A stretch of DNA of 64,000 bases, taken from positions 1-64,000 of the forward strand of contig NZ_FRBC01000015.1 in assembly GCF_900142515.1 (NCBI RefSeq), given 5' to 3'. The notes under the pieces were generated by a model. That model was not told the origin of the DNA. It ran no database searches and worked only from the letters and a program-made list of their open reading frames with translations. How positions within the stretch are numbered: position 1 is the first letter of the stretch; each line of letters opens with the position of its first letter. The translations under genes were made by a program, and so were the position numbers. Origin of the DNA: Pseudoselenomonas ruminantium. GTDB lineage: Bacteria > Bacillota > Negativicutes > Selenomonadales > Selenomonadaceae. Below are positions 10,098 through 20,077 of the stretch, one piece after another.

Positions 10098-11495
10098 TCT
10101 TCAATACCGCCTGAGATTTGGCCATAAACAGAGCTGCCGGCACCCCCTTGCCAGACACATCGGCTACGGTAATCACCAGATAGCGCCCTTTCAACAGGTA
10201 GAAATCATAAAAATCCCCGCCGACATCCTTCGCCGGTTCCATCAAGGCATAGAGCTCAAATTCCGGCTGTCCGGCAAAATTCTTGGGCAGCATATCAGTC
10301 TGGATCTTGGCGGCTACTTCCAGTTCCGTGCGGGAACGCTCTTCTTCCGCTGCTGCCTTAGCCATGTTTTCCGTATACTGTTTCAGTTCATCCGTCATGA
10401 AATTGAAGGAATCCGCTAAATCCTCCAGTTCATCACCGGTTTCCAACGCAAACTTCTTCTCAAAATCACCCGCAGCGATTTCCCGGGCACCTTCAGCCAG
10501 CCTGCGGACAGGCCGGGTAAATCTTCCGGCCAGAAGATTGCTGGCGTACATGAGCAGGAACAGCACCGGCAGCAGGATAAAGATACTCTGCCACAGGATA
10601 TCCTTCTGGATTGCCCTCAATGTTTCCTCAAAGGAATCCAATTTTGCTATGACATCATCTTCCACTTTCTCAACCGGATCCAATATTTCATCTGTGTCCA
10701 GCAAAATCCCCAGGCTCCAGCCAGTAACCTTCAACGGAGCAAAGACCAGATAATAATCCTGTCCGCCAATGTCCACCGACATGACGCCATTTTCTCCGGC
10801 AGTCATGGAATCTACAGCGTCGGCAAGATGGGAACCTTCAGCCTGCCGTATATCCTGCCCCTGCGCTGTCACAGCCAGTATTCCCTCTTTTTCCGAGGAA
10901 AAAATCAACTTGCCCCCCTCATCCAGGACAAAACATTTTCCCTTATATGCCATGGCTGTTGCTATCAGCTCCTGATAAATGTCCTCCACCGTATAGCTGA
11001 TGCCCACGACACCGGCAAAGCCATTTCCATCATAATAGGGTGCCGCACAAGTCATATTCAGATTGCCCTCTGAAAATACTGGAAAATACCGGTTTGCCTG
11101 CGGCTTTGCCCTGCTTATACCAGGATCGTTCCCGCGGATCATAATTTTTCAGGAAATCCGCTTTGATGGCTGCTGAGGGGAAAATACTGATGTTTCCCTC
11201 TTCTTTCACCAAATCCATGCACAGCAAATAACCATGCTGGGAAGCGGCATACATGGAAGTACTGTTGCCAGCATAGGATTTGCTCATTGCCTTCAGTACA
11301 TCCGCGAAATTTCCCGCCAGCCCGATCTCAGCCTGCAGTCTTGCATCAATCCCCTGTTGCAGCAGAGCTGTACTGTAATGAATATAAGCGGTACCCCGCT
11401 TCCTTGCGTGTATCCGGCAAAGAACGCGGCACATGCGTATCCGGAAAGGTCAGGATGATCTGCATGGCGTTTGCCATATATTCCACATCTTCCTA
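10098..11495 (-). pseudogene. Decayed dCache-HAMP-PP2C (SpoIIE-type) phosphatase gene
   Basis: The reading frame encodes, in order, pieces of an extracellular dCache sensor domain, a membrane helix (WQSIFILLPVLFLLMYASNLLAG), a HAMP domain (RFTRPVRRLAEGAREIAAGDF) and the start of a PP2C/SpoIIE phosphatase domain (EVAAKIQTDMLPKNF ... AKDVGGDFYDF ... ADVSGKGVPAALFMA). It then stops being phosphatase at the junction with repeat copy 2 and ends in repeat-derived residues. At least two frameshifts break the sensor domain, near 11085 and near 11395. The C-terminal half of the phosphatase domain is gone. It would have been a membrane signalling phosphatase. Confidence 0.85.
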
Positions 11496-11566
11496 TACGA
11501 TGTACATAAACAAAAAGCCCCCTGCATAACACAAGGTGCTTCACACTGACAATCGTCAAAACCGAT

Positions 11567-12541
11567 TCAGTTACTCGTGATGAATTTCCGTACGGCCTTG
11601 CCATTGAGATAGTCACAAAGCCTTCCCTGGTATCTCCCCTCCTGCCGCATGACATTGATGATATGGTCGCGGATTTTCCACCAGCCCGTATGCCAGTTGG
11701 AAAAGAGCGTGTTCTCCTCCGGTGCCCGGCCAATAATCCGCTGCAATACGATAGCCGGCGAAAGATGTTCCAGGAATTTGATTACCCTGTCCTCGTACTC
11801 CGGCAGCGTAATCATTTTTAGTTTCCCTTCTTCATAATCCCGAGCCATAGCTGTGCCCTTGACGATATAGAGCGCATGCAGCTTCACCTGGTCTACCCCC
11901 AATGCCGACAAAATCTTGGCATCCTCAATCACATCCAGTTCGTCATCCCAGGGCAGGTTCAGGATCAGATGAACGCAGGATTGCAGGCCATAACGCTTGA
12001 TGCGCAGGATGGCATCGATGAGCTCGGCCAGCGTATGCCCGCGATTGATGGCCGTCAATGTATGCACATTGGTACTCTGCAGACCCAGCTCCACACAGAT
12101 ATCGATACCATACTTATCCGCCTGCTCCTTCAACACGGCCAGATGCTCGTCGCTGACACAGTCAGGCCGGGTGGCGATATAGACCGCCACGACATCTTCA
12201 GGCGCCCCGGCTTCCGCCACCCACGCCGCTAATTTTTTCGGTGTAGTATAGGTGTTGCTGAAATTCTGCAGATAGGGAATGAATTTCTTTGCCTTGTACT
12301 TGGGGATGATATGTGCTTTATTGGCCTCCATCTGCTCCGTGATAGTCATGGACGCAGGCAGGTTCTCATACCCCGTGCCGATTTCCCCGCAAAAAGTACA
12401 ACCAGCCCCGCCATTGCCACAACTCCCATCCCTGTTTGGACAAGTAACAGGCAAGGCAATCGGCAGTTTATAGACTTTTTCTCCATACCGTTCCTTCAGA
12501 TAAGTGGAAAACGGACGGTATATCTCTTCTTGTAAATTCAT
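11567..12541 (-). CDS. TIGR01212-family radical SAM protein
   Basis: The 324-residue radical SAM protein belongs to the YtqA/YhcC group; its reaction is not established to my knowledge. The N-terminal half has CPNRDGSCGNGGAGCTFCGE, with the cysteines for a 4Fe-4S cluster. QNFSNTYTTPKKL, IATRPDCVSDE, ELGLQSTNVHTLTAINRGH and HLILNLPWDDELD are family motifs. Its start overlaps the stop of the upstream radical SAM gene by four bases (ATGA), so the two are translationally coupled. Confidence 0.9.
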   Translation of the reverse strand: MNLQEEIYRPFSTYLKERYGEKVYKLPIALPVTCPNRDGSCGNGGAGCTFCGEIGTGYENLPASMTITEQMEANKAHIIPKYKAKKFIPYLQNFSNTYTTPKKLAAWVAEAGAPEDVVAVYIATRPDCVSDEHLAVLKEQADKYGIDICVELGLQSTNVHTLTAINRGHTLAELIDAILRIKRYGLQSCVHLILNLPWDDELDVIEDAKILSALGVDQVKLHALYIVKGTAMARDYEEGKLKMITLPEYEDRVIKFLEHLSPAIVLQRIIGRAPEENTLFSNWHTGWWKIRDHIINVMRQEGRYQGRLCDYLNGKAVRKFITSN

Positions 12542-14319
12542 TGCTCCTCCATAAACAATTCAATCTGCAGGCAGACAGGCTCTGCCTGCGTATAGTCAAA
12601 CAGCAGAGCCGTCTGTTGTTCCGTCAATCTTTGACTGGCCAGCATCATATCATAACCAAAGACCTCGATGTGATATTTCTTGTTCACATCCCGCCAATTG
12701 GTGAACTCATAATCCGGCAAGTAAGTCCGTACCCGGCTGGGAGCACCTTTCCAGAAGTCCGCAGTAATAGTCTGGTATTGCAGGCGGTTCCAATTGAGAT
12801 TCTCAGGGCGGATCTTGCCGCCATCGGAGAGCAGGGCATCATAACGCAGTAGATTATCCAGCAGAACTGCCGATACATCATAAGCAGACTGGGCAAAATC
12901 CCGCAGATAGCCATAGAGATTCTTTGTGCTATGGCCAATCTTATGGAATCCCTGAGCCTCCCACCAGTCCGTGAATTTCTGCCAGAAGGCAAAAGCATCC
13001 CCCTGCTCGCATTCTCGCAATAGATAATTGGCGGTCTGGCGGCAACGGCCGGCGTTATAATAAAGTTCAAAGACCTGCTCAAAACTATGGAACCAGCGGA
13101 TCTCGCCATAGCTCAGAGCATCGCTTTGCAAGACCTCATAGGGCGCCATCGGCATATAGCGGTAGTTATAAGGCTGAACCAGGTTCATCATCGCCGCGCC
13201 TTTGAGGAACTTCAGGAATCCCAGTTGCAACATATCCGTCTGCAAAGCATATACATCATTGAAGGACTGCCGGAAGGACGTCATCCCCTCGCCTGGCAGA
13301 CCGATAATCAGATCTACATGCAGATGCATATTATGGAAGCCCATAATCCTCTGGATATGGTCGGCAATATCCTGCCAGTGGTTGATGCGGGAGACGGCCT
13401 TGAGTGTCGCAGGATTCGTGGACTGGATGCCGATTTCCAGCTGCACGCGCCCTTTCGGCATCTGCGCCAGCACCTGCATGACTTCTTCATCCAAATAGTC
13501 AATGGCCACCTCAAAATGGAAATTGGTACGGCAGTCTGCCGGCAGGTTCAGCAGATACTGCAAGATGGGCAGGAAATGGGATTTCTTCGCATTGAAAGTC
13601 CTGTCCACAAACTTGACCTGCCGCACATCATGGGCTACAAAGAAAGCCAGTTCCCGGAAAACCCGGTCCAGTGGCAGGAAACGCACCCCTGCCGTGGCAC
13701 AGGACAGACAGTAAGCACAGGAAAAAGGACAGCCACGGCTGGTTTCGTAATAGAGAATCCGTTCTTTGATTTCCTCCATTTCCTCTGCCCGATAGGCAAA
13801 CGGCACCTTTTCCGCAAAATCCGCGACAGTCACATCCCGGCCGGTGCAGATTTGACCAGTCAGGCCGCGCCAAGCAATCCCAGGGATTTCTGACTGGTCA
13901 AGCTGGGCATTGACCTTTGACCGGTCAAAATCCGCTGCCTGCAAAGACTTGACTAGTTCCGGCAGTGCTTCTTCCCCTTCGCCCCGGCAGACATAGTCCA
14001 CCATGGGAAATTCCGTCATGAATCCAGTCACACCGTAGGAAACCTCAGGGCCGCCACAGATGATGATGGTATCTGGCAAAGCCGCCGACAGGAGCTTCAG
14101 CAGGCTTTTGACCAATTCGATATTCCAGATATAGCAGGAAATCCCCAGCACCTTGGGTTGGGCAGCATAAATCTCCCCCAACATCGCCAATAATTGATGA
14201 TTGATGGTCAGTTCCATGATTTCCGAACCGGGCACCGCCTCCCGCAGGTAGCGGACAGAAAGAGATGTATGGGAATATTTGGCATTGACCGCCAGCCAGA
14301 GAATCTTATCCTTTAACAT
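12538..14319 (-). CDS. B12-binding-type radical SAM protein (DUF4080 family)
   Basis: The 593-residue protein has an N-terminal cobalamin-binding-like Rossmann region (ISCYIWNIELVKSLLKL, IICGGPEVSYG). A radical SAM domain follows with the cluster motif CPFSCAYCLSC near residue 200 (YETSRGCPFSCAYC), then EIGIQSTNPATLKAVSR. A C-terminal DUF4080-type region completes it. The exact reaction is unknown. The start is the ATG at 14319 with GAGGAGG five bases upstream; an earlier TTG is in the Shine-Dalgarno itself. Repeat copy 3 begins only about 30 bases upstream. Confidence 0.88.
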   Translation of the reverse strand: MLKDKILWLAVNAKYSHTSLSVRYLREAVPGSEIMELTINHQLLAMLGEIYAAQPKVLGISCYIWNIELVKSLLKLLSAALPDTIIICGGPEVSYGVTGFMTEFPMVDYVCRGEGEEALPELVKSLQAADFDRSKVNAQLDQSEIPGIAWRGLTGQICTGRDVTVADFAEKVPFAYRAEEMEEIKERILYYETSRGCPFSCAYCLSCATAGVRFLPLDRVFRELAFFVAHDVRQVKFVDRTFNAKKSHFLPILQYLLNLPADCRTNFHFEVAIDYLDEEVMQVLAQMPKGRVQLEIGIQSTNPATLKAVSRINHWQDIADHIQRIMGFHNMHLHVDLIIGLPGEGMTSFRQSFNDVYALQTDMLQLGFLKFLKGAAMMNLVQPYNYRYMPMAPYEVLQSDALSYGEIRWFHSFEQVFELYYNAGRCRQTANYLLRECEQGDAFAFWQKFTDWWEAQGFHKIGHSTKNLYGYLRDFAQSAYDVSAVLLDNLLRYDALLSDGGKIRPENLNWNRLQYQTITADFWKGAPSRVRTYLPDYEFTNWRDVNKKYHIEVFGYDMMLASQRLTEQQTALLFDYTQAEPVCLQIELFMEEQ

Positions 14320-14348
14320 TACATTCCTCCTCAAGGTATAATTAAATG

Positions 14349-14943
14349 GCAGTTTGTTAGTGCGAGCTGGAACACAATTCGTTACAAAGCAGTGGGGCGG
14401 CGGTGGGAATACTTTTTCGCCGCTCCACTAAATGACCCGCCAGCAGAAGTGCGCATCTTCCAGCTACCCGCGCCGGGCAGGCCAACGGCGCTCCAATCAA
14501 CGAAGCTTCCAGCCAATGCTGTTTGCGGGCCAGCCTTCACTTCGTTCAGGCAGTCGTTCCGTCGGTGAAAAAGCATCCCCACCGCCACCCAACGTTACGT
14601 TTGAGTATATTGCTATGTTCCGGCTGTAAGGTGCAAGCACATCGATGTTCTTGTTACAGGAGAACCGAGTTCGTGTCAATTGCCAAAATCGTGACGGGGG
14701 GGCGAACGGGGGAGTGCTTTTTCTGTGGGAGCGACCGTCTGAGCGCAGCGAAGACCGGCCCGACGCAGGCAGCAGCTAAAGAGCACGCTGAAAGACGCGC
14801 CGCTGGCCTGCCCGGCGCAATCCAGCTAAACATCTCTAACCTTACAGGGAGGGTCGTTTAGCGGAAACAGAAAAAGCACTCCCCCGTGACCCCCTGCTGC
14901 GTATGAACGGGATACCTTCAGCACGAACTAAACTACAAACTGC
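14349..14943 (+). repeat. 595-bp palindromic repeat, copy 3 (complete)
   Basis: The complete copy is bounded by GCAGTTTGT (14349-14357) and ACAAACTGC (14935-14943), a 9-bp perfect terminal inverted repeat. Further arms are nested inside: 14423-14438 with 14851-14865, and 14469-14491 with 14797-14818 (about 20 of 22 paired). The arm 14706-14725 can pair perfectly over 20 bases with 14868-14887, or imperfectly with 14564-14580. No transposase or convincing coding sequence is present. It looks like a non-autonomous, MITE-like element or a large structured RNA. Confidence 0.9.
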
Positions 14944-14983
14944 AATTGTCGAAAAAATTCCGTTGGCACGTTATGAATGAACT

Positions 14984-15034
14984 GCTCCCCCTATGAGAAC
15001 AATATCATGCTTTACTGCATCTCATAGGGGGAGC
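14984..15034. terminator. Long perfect inverted repeat downstream of pepD, without a T-run
   Basis: The 15-bp perfect arms GCTCCCCCTATGAGA/TCTCATAGGGGGAGC are separated by 21 bases, about 60 bases beyond the pepD stop codon and 40 bases from repeat copy 3. No U-tract follows on either strand. It may be a Rho-independent terminator of unusual form or an mRNA end-protecting hairpin. Confidence 0.5.
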
Positions 15035-15093
15035 ATATCCTTCTGGCAACGAACTTTTTAAGGAGTTATTTCACAAACCTTTAATATTCTCTT

Positions 15094-16542
15094 TTACAAC
15101 TTTGCAATCTCGTGCAAGGTTTCTACAATCAGATCCACCTGTGGTTTGACCGTTTCCAGCAGCAGGCGTTCCTTGGGGCTGTGGATATCCATGGTAGTCA
15201 CACCGATGGACACCATATCGAGCTGCGGATTCTTGCGGAAGTGCCAGCCGCATTCGAGGCCAGCATGGATGGTTTCCACCTTCATATCCTTGCCGTTCTG
15301 TTTCTTGAAGGTATCCGCCATGATTTTCGCCAGCTTGCTGTCCTTGTTTTCCTTCCAACCTGGGGACTGTGTGCCGATATGCGCCGTGAAGCCCGTCAGT
15401 GCTCCCCATTCCTCAGCCATGAAACGGAACTCATCAAGCTTCTGATCTACAGCAGAACGCGGGAAATACTGGATTTTCACTTCCGTGTCCGTCGTTTCAA
15501 CCACACCCAGATTAGCGGAAGTCTCCACCAGGCCCGGAATTACTGTGGACATGGCGAAAGTGCCCGTGTGCAGGATGGTCAGCAGGCGAATCAGACGCGT
15601 CTTATCACCGGCCGTCATGACCTGTTCCGGTGCAGCCACGCCGGTCAACACGAACTGTGCATGCGGATCTACGCTGCCATACATCTTGTTGAAACGCTCC
15701 TGCTGATCCTTGAGAACCTTTTCAATCGCTTCTTTGTCCAAATCCGTAACAATCGTCATACGGGCATCATCAGGGATGGCATTGCGGGCCTTGCCGCCAT
15801 TGAAAGCTGCCAGTTCCACTTCACCAACTCCGGACAGCTCTGCCAACGTCATGGCCAGCGTGCGGATGGCATTGCCCCGGCCGTCGCCGATGCGCTCGCC
15901 AGAATGGCCGCCTAAGAGGCCCTTGACTTCAATCTGCCAGCTTGCAGACAATTCCGGTTTCACCCACTTCACCTCACGGGTGAAATCAAGATTGACACTG
16001 CCGGCACTGCCAACGGTCAGTTCATCATAGTTTTCTGAATCACAGTTGATGAGGAATTTGGCGTCCTGCAGGTGCTTAGCATCCAGATGGATGGCCCCCG
16101 TCATGCCCTGTTCTTCATCTACCGTCACAATCATGCGCAGAGGGCCATGATCTTTGGCATTCTTCATGATGTAAATAGCTTCAGCCACGCCAATGCCATC
16201 ATCAGCACCCAGGCTCGTACCATCAGCCCGCAGGAATTTCTCATCGCGCACCAGCTTGATGGCATCCTTGAGCGGGTCAAAATCCACGCCTTCAGCAGCT
16301 ACGCAGACCATATCCATATGCCCCTGCAGGATGGTAAGCGGTGCCTGTTCAAAGCCCGGGCAGGCGGCCTTATCGGCGATGATATTATTTTTCTCGTCCT
16401 GTGTCACTTTCAGCCCCAATTCCTGCAGATAACCTTTCAGGAAATCACTGACAGCCTGTTCATGACCAGACTTGCGGGGAATCGCGGCAAGTTTGGCAAA
16501 TTCTGCTAATACGCCTTCTAAAATCTCGTTGTTCTGTTCCAT
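15094..16542 (-). CDS. pepD: Cytosol non-specific dipeptidase / aminoacyl-histidine dipeptidase (M20C)
   Basis: Zinc metallopeptidase that splits dipeptides. The 482-residue protein has the M20 metal motifs ILQGHMDMVC (His, Asp), DGTSLGADDGIG, VDEEQGMTGA (catalytic Glu) and CDSEN. The C-terminal HAGLECGWHFRKNPQLDMVSIG is typical of PepD. I chose the ATG at 16542 (MEQNNEILEGV), which has GGTGGAG upstream; the preceding 15 in-frame codons look untranslated. It stands alone, downstream of sepF. Confidence 0.93.
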   Translation of the reverse strand: MEQNNEILEGVLAEFAKLAAIPRKSGHEQAVSDFLKGYLQELGLKVTQDEKNNIIADKAACPGFEQAPLTILQGHMDMVCVAAEGVDFDPLKDAIKLVRDEKFLRADGTSLGADDGIGVAEAIYIMKNAKDHGPLRMIVTVDEEQGMTGAIHLDAKHLQDAKFLINCDSENYDELTVGSAGSVNLDFTREVKWVKPELSASWQIEVKGLLGGHSGERIGDGRGNAIRTLAMTLAELSGVGEVELAAFNGGKARNAIPDDARMTIVTDLDKEAIEKVLKDQQERFNKMYGSVDPHAQFVLTGVAAPEQVMTAGDKTRLIRLLTILHTGTFAMSTVIPGLVETSANLGVVETTDTEVKIQYFPRSAVDQKLDEFRFMAEEWGALTGFTAHIGTQSPGWKENKDSKLAKIMADTFKKQNGKDMKVETIHAGLECGWHFRKNPQLDMVSIGVTTMDIHSPKERLLLETVKPQVDLIVETLHEIAKL

Positions 16543-16569
16543 AATATCTCCACCTTTATACATAGAAAT

Positions 16570-16602
16570 AGACCAGACAATCCCCACAGGACTGCCTGGT
16601 CT
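16570..16602 (-). terminator. Terminator-like hairpin downstream of sepF
   Basis: On the minus strand AGACCAGGCAGTCC pairs with GGGATTGTCTGGTCT (with G-U pairs), about 30 bases after the sepF stop codon. The T-run that follows is weak (ATTTCT). It lies just upstream of the pepD ribosome-binding site. Confidence 0.6.
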
Positions 16603-16633
16603 AACTAATAACTAAATTATCTACGGGCAGCTA

Positions 16634-17197
16634 TCAATCCTTCAGTGCCAAAGTCATGGCTTCTGCCACATCCACCCCATTGGGCACATAGAGCATAATC
16701 TGATTGGAAATGCGTTTTGCCGAACCATCCAGAACATAGCACACGCCGTTCACGAAATCACAAATACGGCGCTGTTCCAGAGCCTCAATCTGTTCGTAAT
16801 TCACCACGCATGCTTTGCCAGCCTTGAGATCATCCGCAATCGCCGTCACCTGGTCAAAGTTCTTCGGTGCAAAGATCTGCATCTTGAGCTGCGGCTGCTT
16901 CGTAGTATGCACAGTCAGCTGCGGCTGCTTTTTCTTCTGACGGAAAACCGGCTCCTGCATATAGCTGGAACGTTCCACGCGAATGGGGTCACCATTGGCC
17001 ACCTTGTATTCCTCTGCATAGCTGGTGCTTGCTGCAGTACTCTGACGGTTGGCCTTTGCTGACTTCTGCTGCTGTTTGGCTGCTTTTGCCTCTTCCTCCG
17101 CTTCTTCTGCGTAATCAATCTCGTCCTCTTCAGGAATAGGCATTATGAGATCCGCCAATCCCATCAACTTGTCTGTAATCTTTGACACTGCCCCCAT
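16634..17197 (-). CDS. sepF: Cell division protein SepF
   Basis: Membrane-associated partner of FtsZ that helps assemble the septum. The 187-residue protein has the short membrane-binding N-terminus (MGAVSKITDKLMGLADLI), an acidic and Gln/Lys/Ala-rich linker (about 25-85), and the conserved C-terminal SepF domain (KNFDQVTAIADDLKAGKACVVNYE ... RRICDFVNGVCYVLDGSAKRISNQIMLYVP). The ATG at 17197 has AAGGA nine bases upstream. It is separated from the usual ylm cluster. Confidence 0.95.
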   Translation of the reverse strand: MGAVSKITDKLMGLADLIMPIPEEDEIDYAEEAEEEAKAAKQQQKSAKANRQSTAASTSYAEEYKVANGDPIRVERSSYMQEPVFRQKKKQPQLTVHTTKQPQLKMQIFAPKNFDQVTAIADDLKAGKACVVNYEQIEALEQRRICDFVNGVCYVLDGSAKRISNQIMLYVPNGVDVAEAMTLALKD

Positions 17198-17304
17198 CTT
17201 CAATCGTCCTTCCAGTAATTTAGTAGTTTATTTCACTCGTAGTCAAATACATCAACAACTAATTCCATTTAACTTATCCTATGATACCATAGTTCTTTCT
17301 AAAA

Positions 17305-17347
17305 TGCAAAATTCCTGCCGAAAAATATTTTCAGCAGGAATTTTTTT
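17305..17347 (-). terminator. Bidirectional terminator of typA
   Basis: Stem ATTCCTGC/GCAGGAAT is extended by AAAATT/AATTTT flanks around an A+T-rich loop. It lies just after the typA stop codon. T-runs on both sides allow termination from both strands. Confidence 0.75.
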
Positions 17348-17359
17348 CAATCGAAAGAA

Positions 17360-19186
17360 TTAGCCCTTACGAGCATTTTTGGCTGCACGACCACGTACCG
17401 TACGGTCCAGGATAGTCTTACGCAGACGGATGTGTTCCGGCGTAACTTCTACCATTTCATCATTGTTGATGTATTCAATAGCCTGTTCCAGAGAAAGGAT
17501 TCTCGGCGGCGTCAGGCGGATTGCCTCATCAGAGGAAGACGTACGCATGTTGGATACGTTCTTCTTCTTGCAGGGGTTGATATCGATATCGTTATCGCGG
17601 GAGTTCTCACCAACGATCATGCCTTCATAGACCTGCTCGCCCGGCTCGATGAACATCACGCCGCGATCCTGCAGGGAGAAGATACCATAACCAGTGGTTT
17701 CGCCCTGTTCGAAAGCAACCAGAGAACCACGGGTACGGCCCGGGATGTCGCCTTTGTACGGAGCATAGCCATGGAACACATGGTTCATGATACCGTTACC
17801 CTTCGTGCTCGTGAGGAGCTCGGAACGGAAACCAATCAGGCCACGGGCCGGAATCGTGAACTCGAGGCGCATGTAACCAGCCGTCTCCGTCATGTTCGTG
17901 AGCTCAGCCTTACGGGTGCCGAGGCCTTCCATAACAGCGCCCATGTATTCCTGCGGCACTTCAACCGTCAGGTTCTCGATTGGTTCGCAGAGCTGGCCGT
18001 TGATGGTCTTGTATACAACTTCCGGCTTACCAACCTGCAGTTCATAGCCTTCACGGCGCATGGTTTCGATCAGGATGGAGAGATGCAGCTCACCACGGCC
18101 AGAAACCTTGAATACATCGGCGGAATCCGTTTCTTCAACCTTCATGGCCACGTTGGTCTCGATTTCCTTGAAGAGACGGTCACGGAGGTGACGGGACGTT
18201 ACGAACTGACCTTCACGGCCAGCAAACGGACTCGTGTTGACACCAAAAGTCATGGACAGAGTCGGCTCATCGATGTTGATGGTCGGCAGAGCTTCCGGAT
18301 TTTCTGCATCTGCTACGGTGTAACCGATGGATACATCACCGAGACCAGTCAGGGCAACAATCTCACCCATGCCAGCTGCCTCGGATTCTACACGCTGCAG
18401 GCCCTGATAGGTGAATACCTTGCCGATACGAGCCTTGGTCTCCTGGTCACCATTGATGATGGCAACTGCCTGATTCGGTTTTGCCGTACCGCGGATGATA
18501 CGGCCGATAGCCACGCGGCCTACGAAAGCATCGGATTCCAGCGTGGTAACCATCATCTGCAGAGGAGCGTCCGGATCACCATGGGGAGCCGGGATTTCCT
18601 TGACGATGGTTTCCATCAGCGGCTGCAGGTTGTCATTGTCATCATCCATGCTGTACTTGGCAATACCATCACGAGCCGTAGCATAGATAACCGGGAAATC
18701 GAGCTGATCATCATCAGCATCCAGTTCCATGAAAAGTTCGAGAACTTCATCATAGACATCATCCACACGCTGGTTCGGTTTATCAATCTTGTTGATAACC
18801 ACGATCGGCTTCAGCTTCTGTTCCAAAGCCTTACGCAGAACGTACTTCGTCTGAGGCATCGGGCCTTCAAAGGCATCTACCAGCAGTACAACGCCGTCAA
18901 CCATGTTAAGAACACGCTCAACTTCGCCGCCGAAGTCAGCATGGCCCGGGGTATCCACGATGTTGATCTTGACACCGTTATACATAACAGCCGTGTTCTT
19001 GGACAGGATCGTGATGCCGCGCTCGCGCTCGATGTCGCCGGAGTCCATGACACGTTCAGCAACCTGCTCGTTGGAACGGAACACATGGCTCTGCTTCAGC
19101 ATGCCATCAACCAAGGTCGTCTTACCATGGTCAACGTGAGCGATAATGGCAATGTTTCTCAAATTTTCATTGGTCGTCATACTCAT
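17360..19186 (-). CDS. typA: Ribosome-binding GTPase TypA/BipA
   Basis: Translational GTPase related to EF-G, involved in ribosome assembly and stress growth. The 608-residue protein has [12 protein letters not shown] (P-loop), RGITILSK (switch I), [14 protein letters not shown] (switch II) and NKIDKPNQR, followed by EF-G-like domains and the TypA-specific C-terminus. It is monocistronic, with its own promoter and terminator. Long open frames on the opposite strand are codon-bias shadows. Confidence 0.97.
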   Translation of the reverse strand: MSMTTNENLRNIAIIAHVDHGKTTLVDGMLKQSHVFRSNEQVAERVMDSGDIERERGITILSKNTAVMYNGVKINIVDTPGHADFGGEVERVLNMVDGVVLLVDAFEGPMPQTKYVLRKALEQKLKPIVVINKIDKPNQRVDDVYDEVLELFMELDADDDQLDFPVIYATARDGIAKYSMDDDNDNLQPLMETIVKEIPAPHGDPDAPLQMMVTTLESDAFVGRVAIGRIIRGTAKPNQAVAIINGDQETKARIGKVFTYQGLQRVESEAAGMGEIVALTGLGDVSIGYTVADAENPEALPTINIDEPTLSMTFGVNTSPFAGREGQFVTSRHLRDRLFKEIETNVAMKVEETDSADVFKVSGRGELHLSILIETMRREGYELQVGKPEVVYKTINGQLCEPIENLTVEVPQEYMGAVMEGLGTRKAELTNMTETAGYMRLEFTIPARGLIGFRSELLTSTKGNGIMNHVFHGYAPYKGDIPGRTRGSLVAFEQGETTGYGIFSLQDRGVMFIEPGEQVYEGMIVGENSRDNDIDINPCKKKNVSNMRTSSSDEAIRLTPPRILSLEQAIEYINNDEMVEVTPEHIRLRKTILDRTVRGRAAKNARKG

Positions 19187-19216
19187 TTTAGTGTAATCTG
19201 CCTCCTAATATAAAAC

Positions 19217-19240
19217 AAGAAAGGATACAAAAATGTATCC
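19217..19240 (-). other. Hairpin in the typA leader, attenuator-like
   Basis: On the minus strand GGATACA/TGTATCC closes a short A/T loop and is followed by TTTCTTG, between the typA promoter and its start codon. It resembles a weak intrinsic terminator in the leader. Confidence 0.4.
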
Positions 19241-19266
19241 TCACTTCAACTCAACATAACATACAA

Positions 19267-19295
19267 ATTTTATCCTAAGGCGCCTTCCCTGTCAA
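19267..19295 (-). promoter_or_regulatory. Promoter of typA
   Basis: On the minus strand TTGACA (19290-19295) and TAAAAT (19267-19272) have a 17-base spacer, a near-consensus vegetative promoter. It lies about 80 bases upstream of typA and overlaps the end of the xthA downstream region. Confidence 0.78.
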
Positions 19296-19308
19296 GGATT
19301 TTCTGACA

Positions 19309-20061
19309 TTATTCCAGTTCCAGCCCAACTGGGCAGTGGTCGCTGCCGAAAATCTCATTGTGGATGGTCGCATCCTTGATCTTTTCCTGCATGCGCTTGG
19401 AAGCCACGAAATAATCAATGCGCCATCCGGCGTTGGTATCCCGGGCTTTCCTGAGATAGGACCACCAGGTGTAGATCCCCGTACGCTCCGGATACAGGGT
19501 GCGGAAGGTATCGATAAAGCCAGCTTCCAGAAGCTCGCCAAACTTTGTCCGTTCCTCATCCGTAAAACCAGCATTATGATGATTTGTCTTGGGGTTCTTG
19601 AGGTCAATCTCCTGATGGGCCACATTCAAATCCCCACAAATGACCACGGGCTTCTTTTCATCCAGCTTCATTAAATATTCCCGGAAAGCGTCCTCCCATT
19701 CCATGCGGTAGGAAAGGCGCTCCAACTCCCGCTTGGAATTAGGCGTATAAACCGTCACCACAAACATTTCGGGAAACTCCAGGGTGATTACCCGGCCTTC
19801 ATGGTCATGTTCCTCGATGCCCAGACCATAGGTGACGTTCAGCGGCTCGATGCGGGAGAACACCGCCGTGCCGGAATAGCCTTTTTTCTCGGCGCTGTTC
19901 CAGTACTGCTTATAGCCCGGCAGGTCCAAAATCGCCTGTTCCGGCTGCATCTTCGTTTCCTGCAGGCAGAACACATCAGCGTCCAGCTTGCAGAATGACT
20001 CCATAAATCCCTTTTTCAGACAGGCCCGCAGGCCATTGACATTCCAGGAAATTAACTTCAT
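19309..20061 (-). CDS. xthA: Exodeoxyribonuclease III / AP endonuclease
   Basis: DNA base-excision repair enzyme that cuts at abasic sites. The 250-residue protein has [15 protein letters not shown], the metal-binding LQETKMQ, the catalytic region [24 protein letters not shown] and the C-terminal [11 protein letters not shown], all diagnostic of the Xth family. It follows lepB by 16 bases, and GGGGAGG precedes the ATG. Confidence 0.96.
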   Translation of the reverse strand: MKLISWNVNGLRACLKKGFMESFCKLDADVFCLQETKMQPEQAILDLPGYKQYWNSAEKKGYSGTAVFSRIEPLNVTYGLGIEEHDHEGRVITLEFPEMFVVTVYTPNSKRELERLSYRMEWEDAFREYLMKLDEKKPVVICGDLNVAHQEIDLKNPKTNHHNAGFTDEERTKFGELLEAGFIDTFRTLYPERTGIYTWWSYLRKARDTNAGWRIDYFVASKRMQEKIKDATIHNEIFGSDHCPVGLELE

Positions 20062-20077
20062 CGTCTACGCCTCCCCA

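Noticed and set aside
17432-19213. 593-codon open frame opposite typA
   Set aside because: typA has all GTPase motifs; the antisense frame has none.
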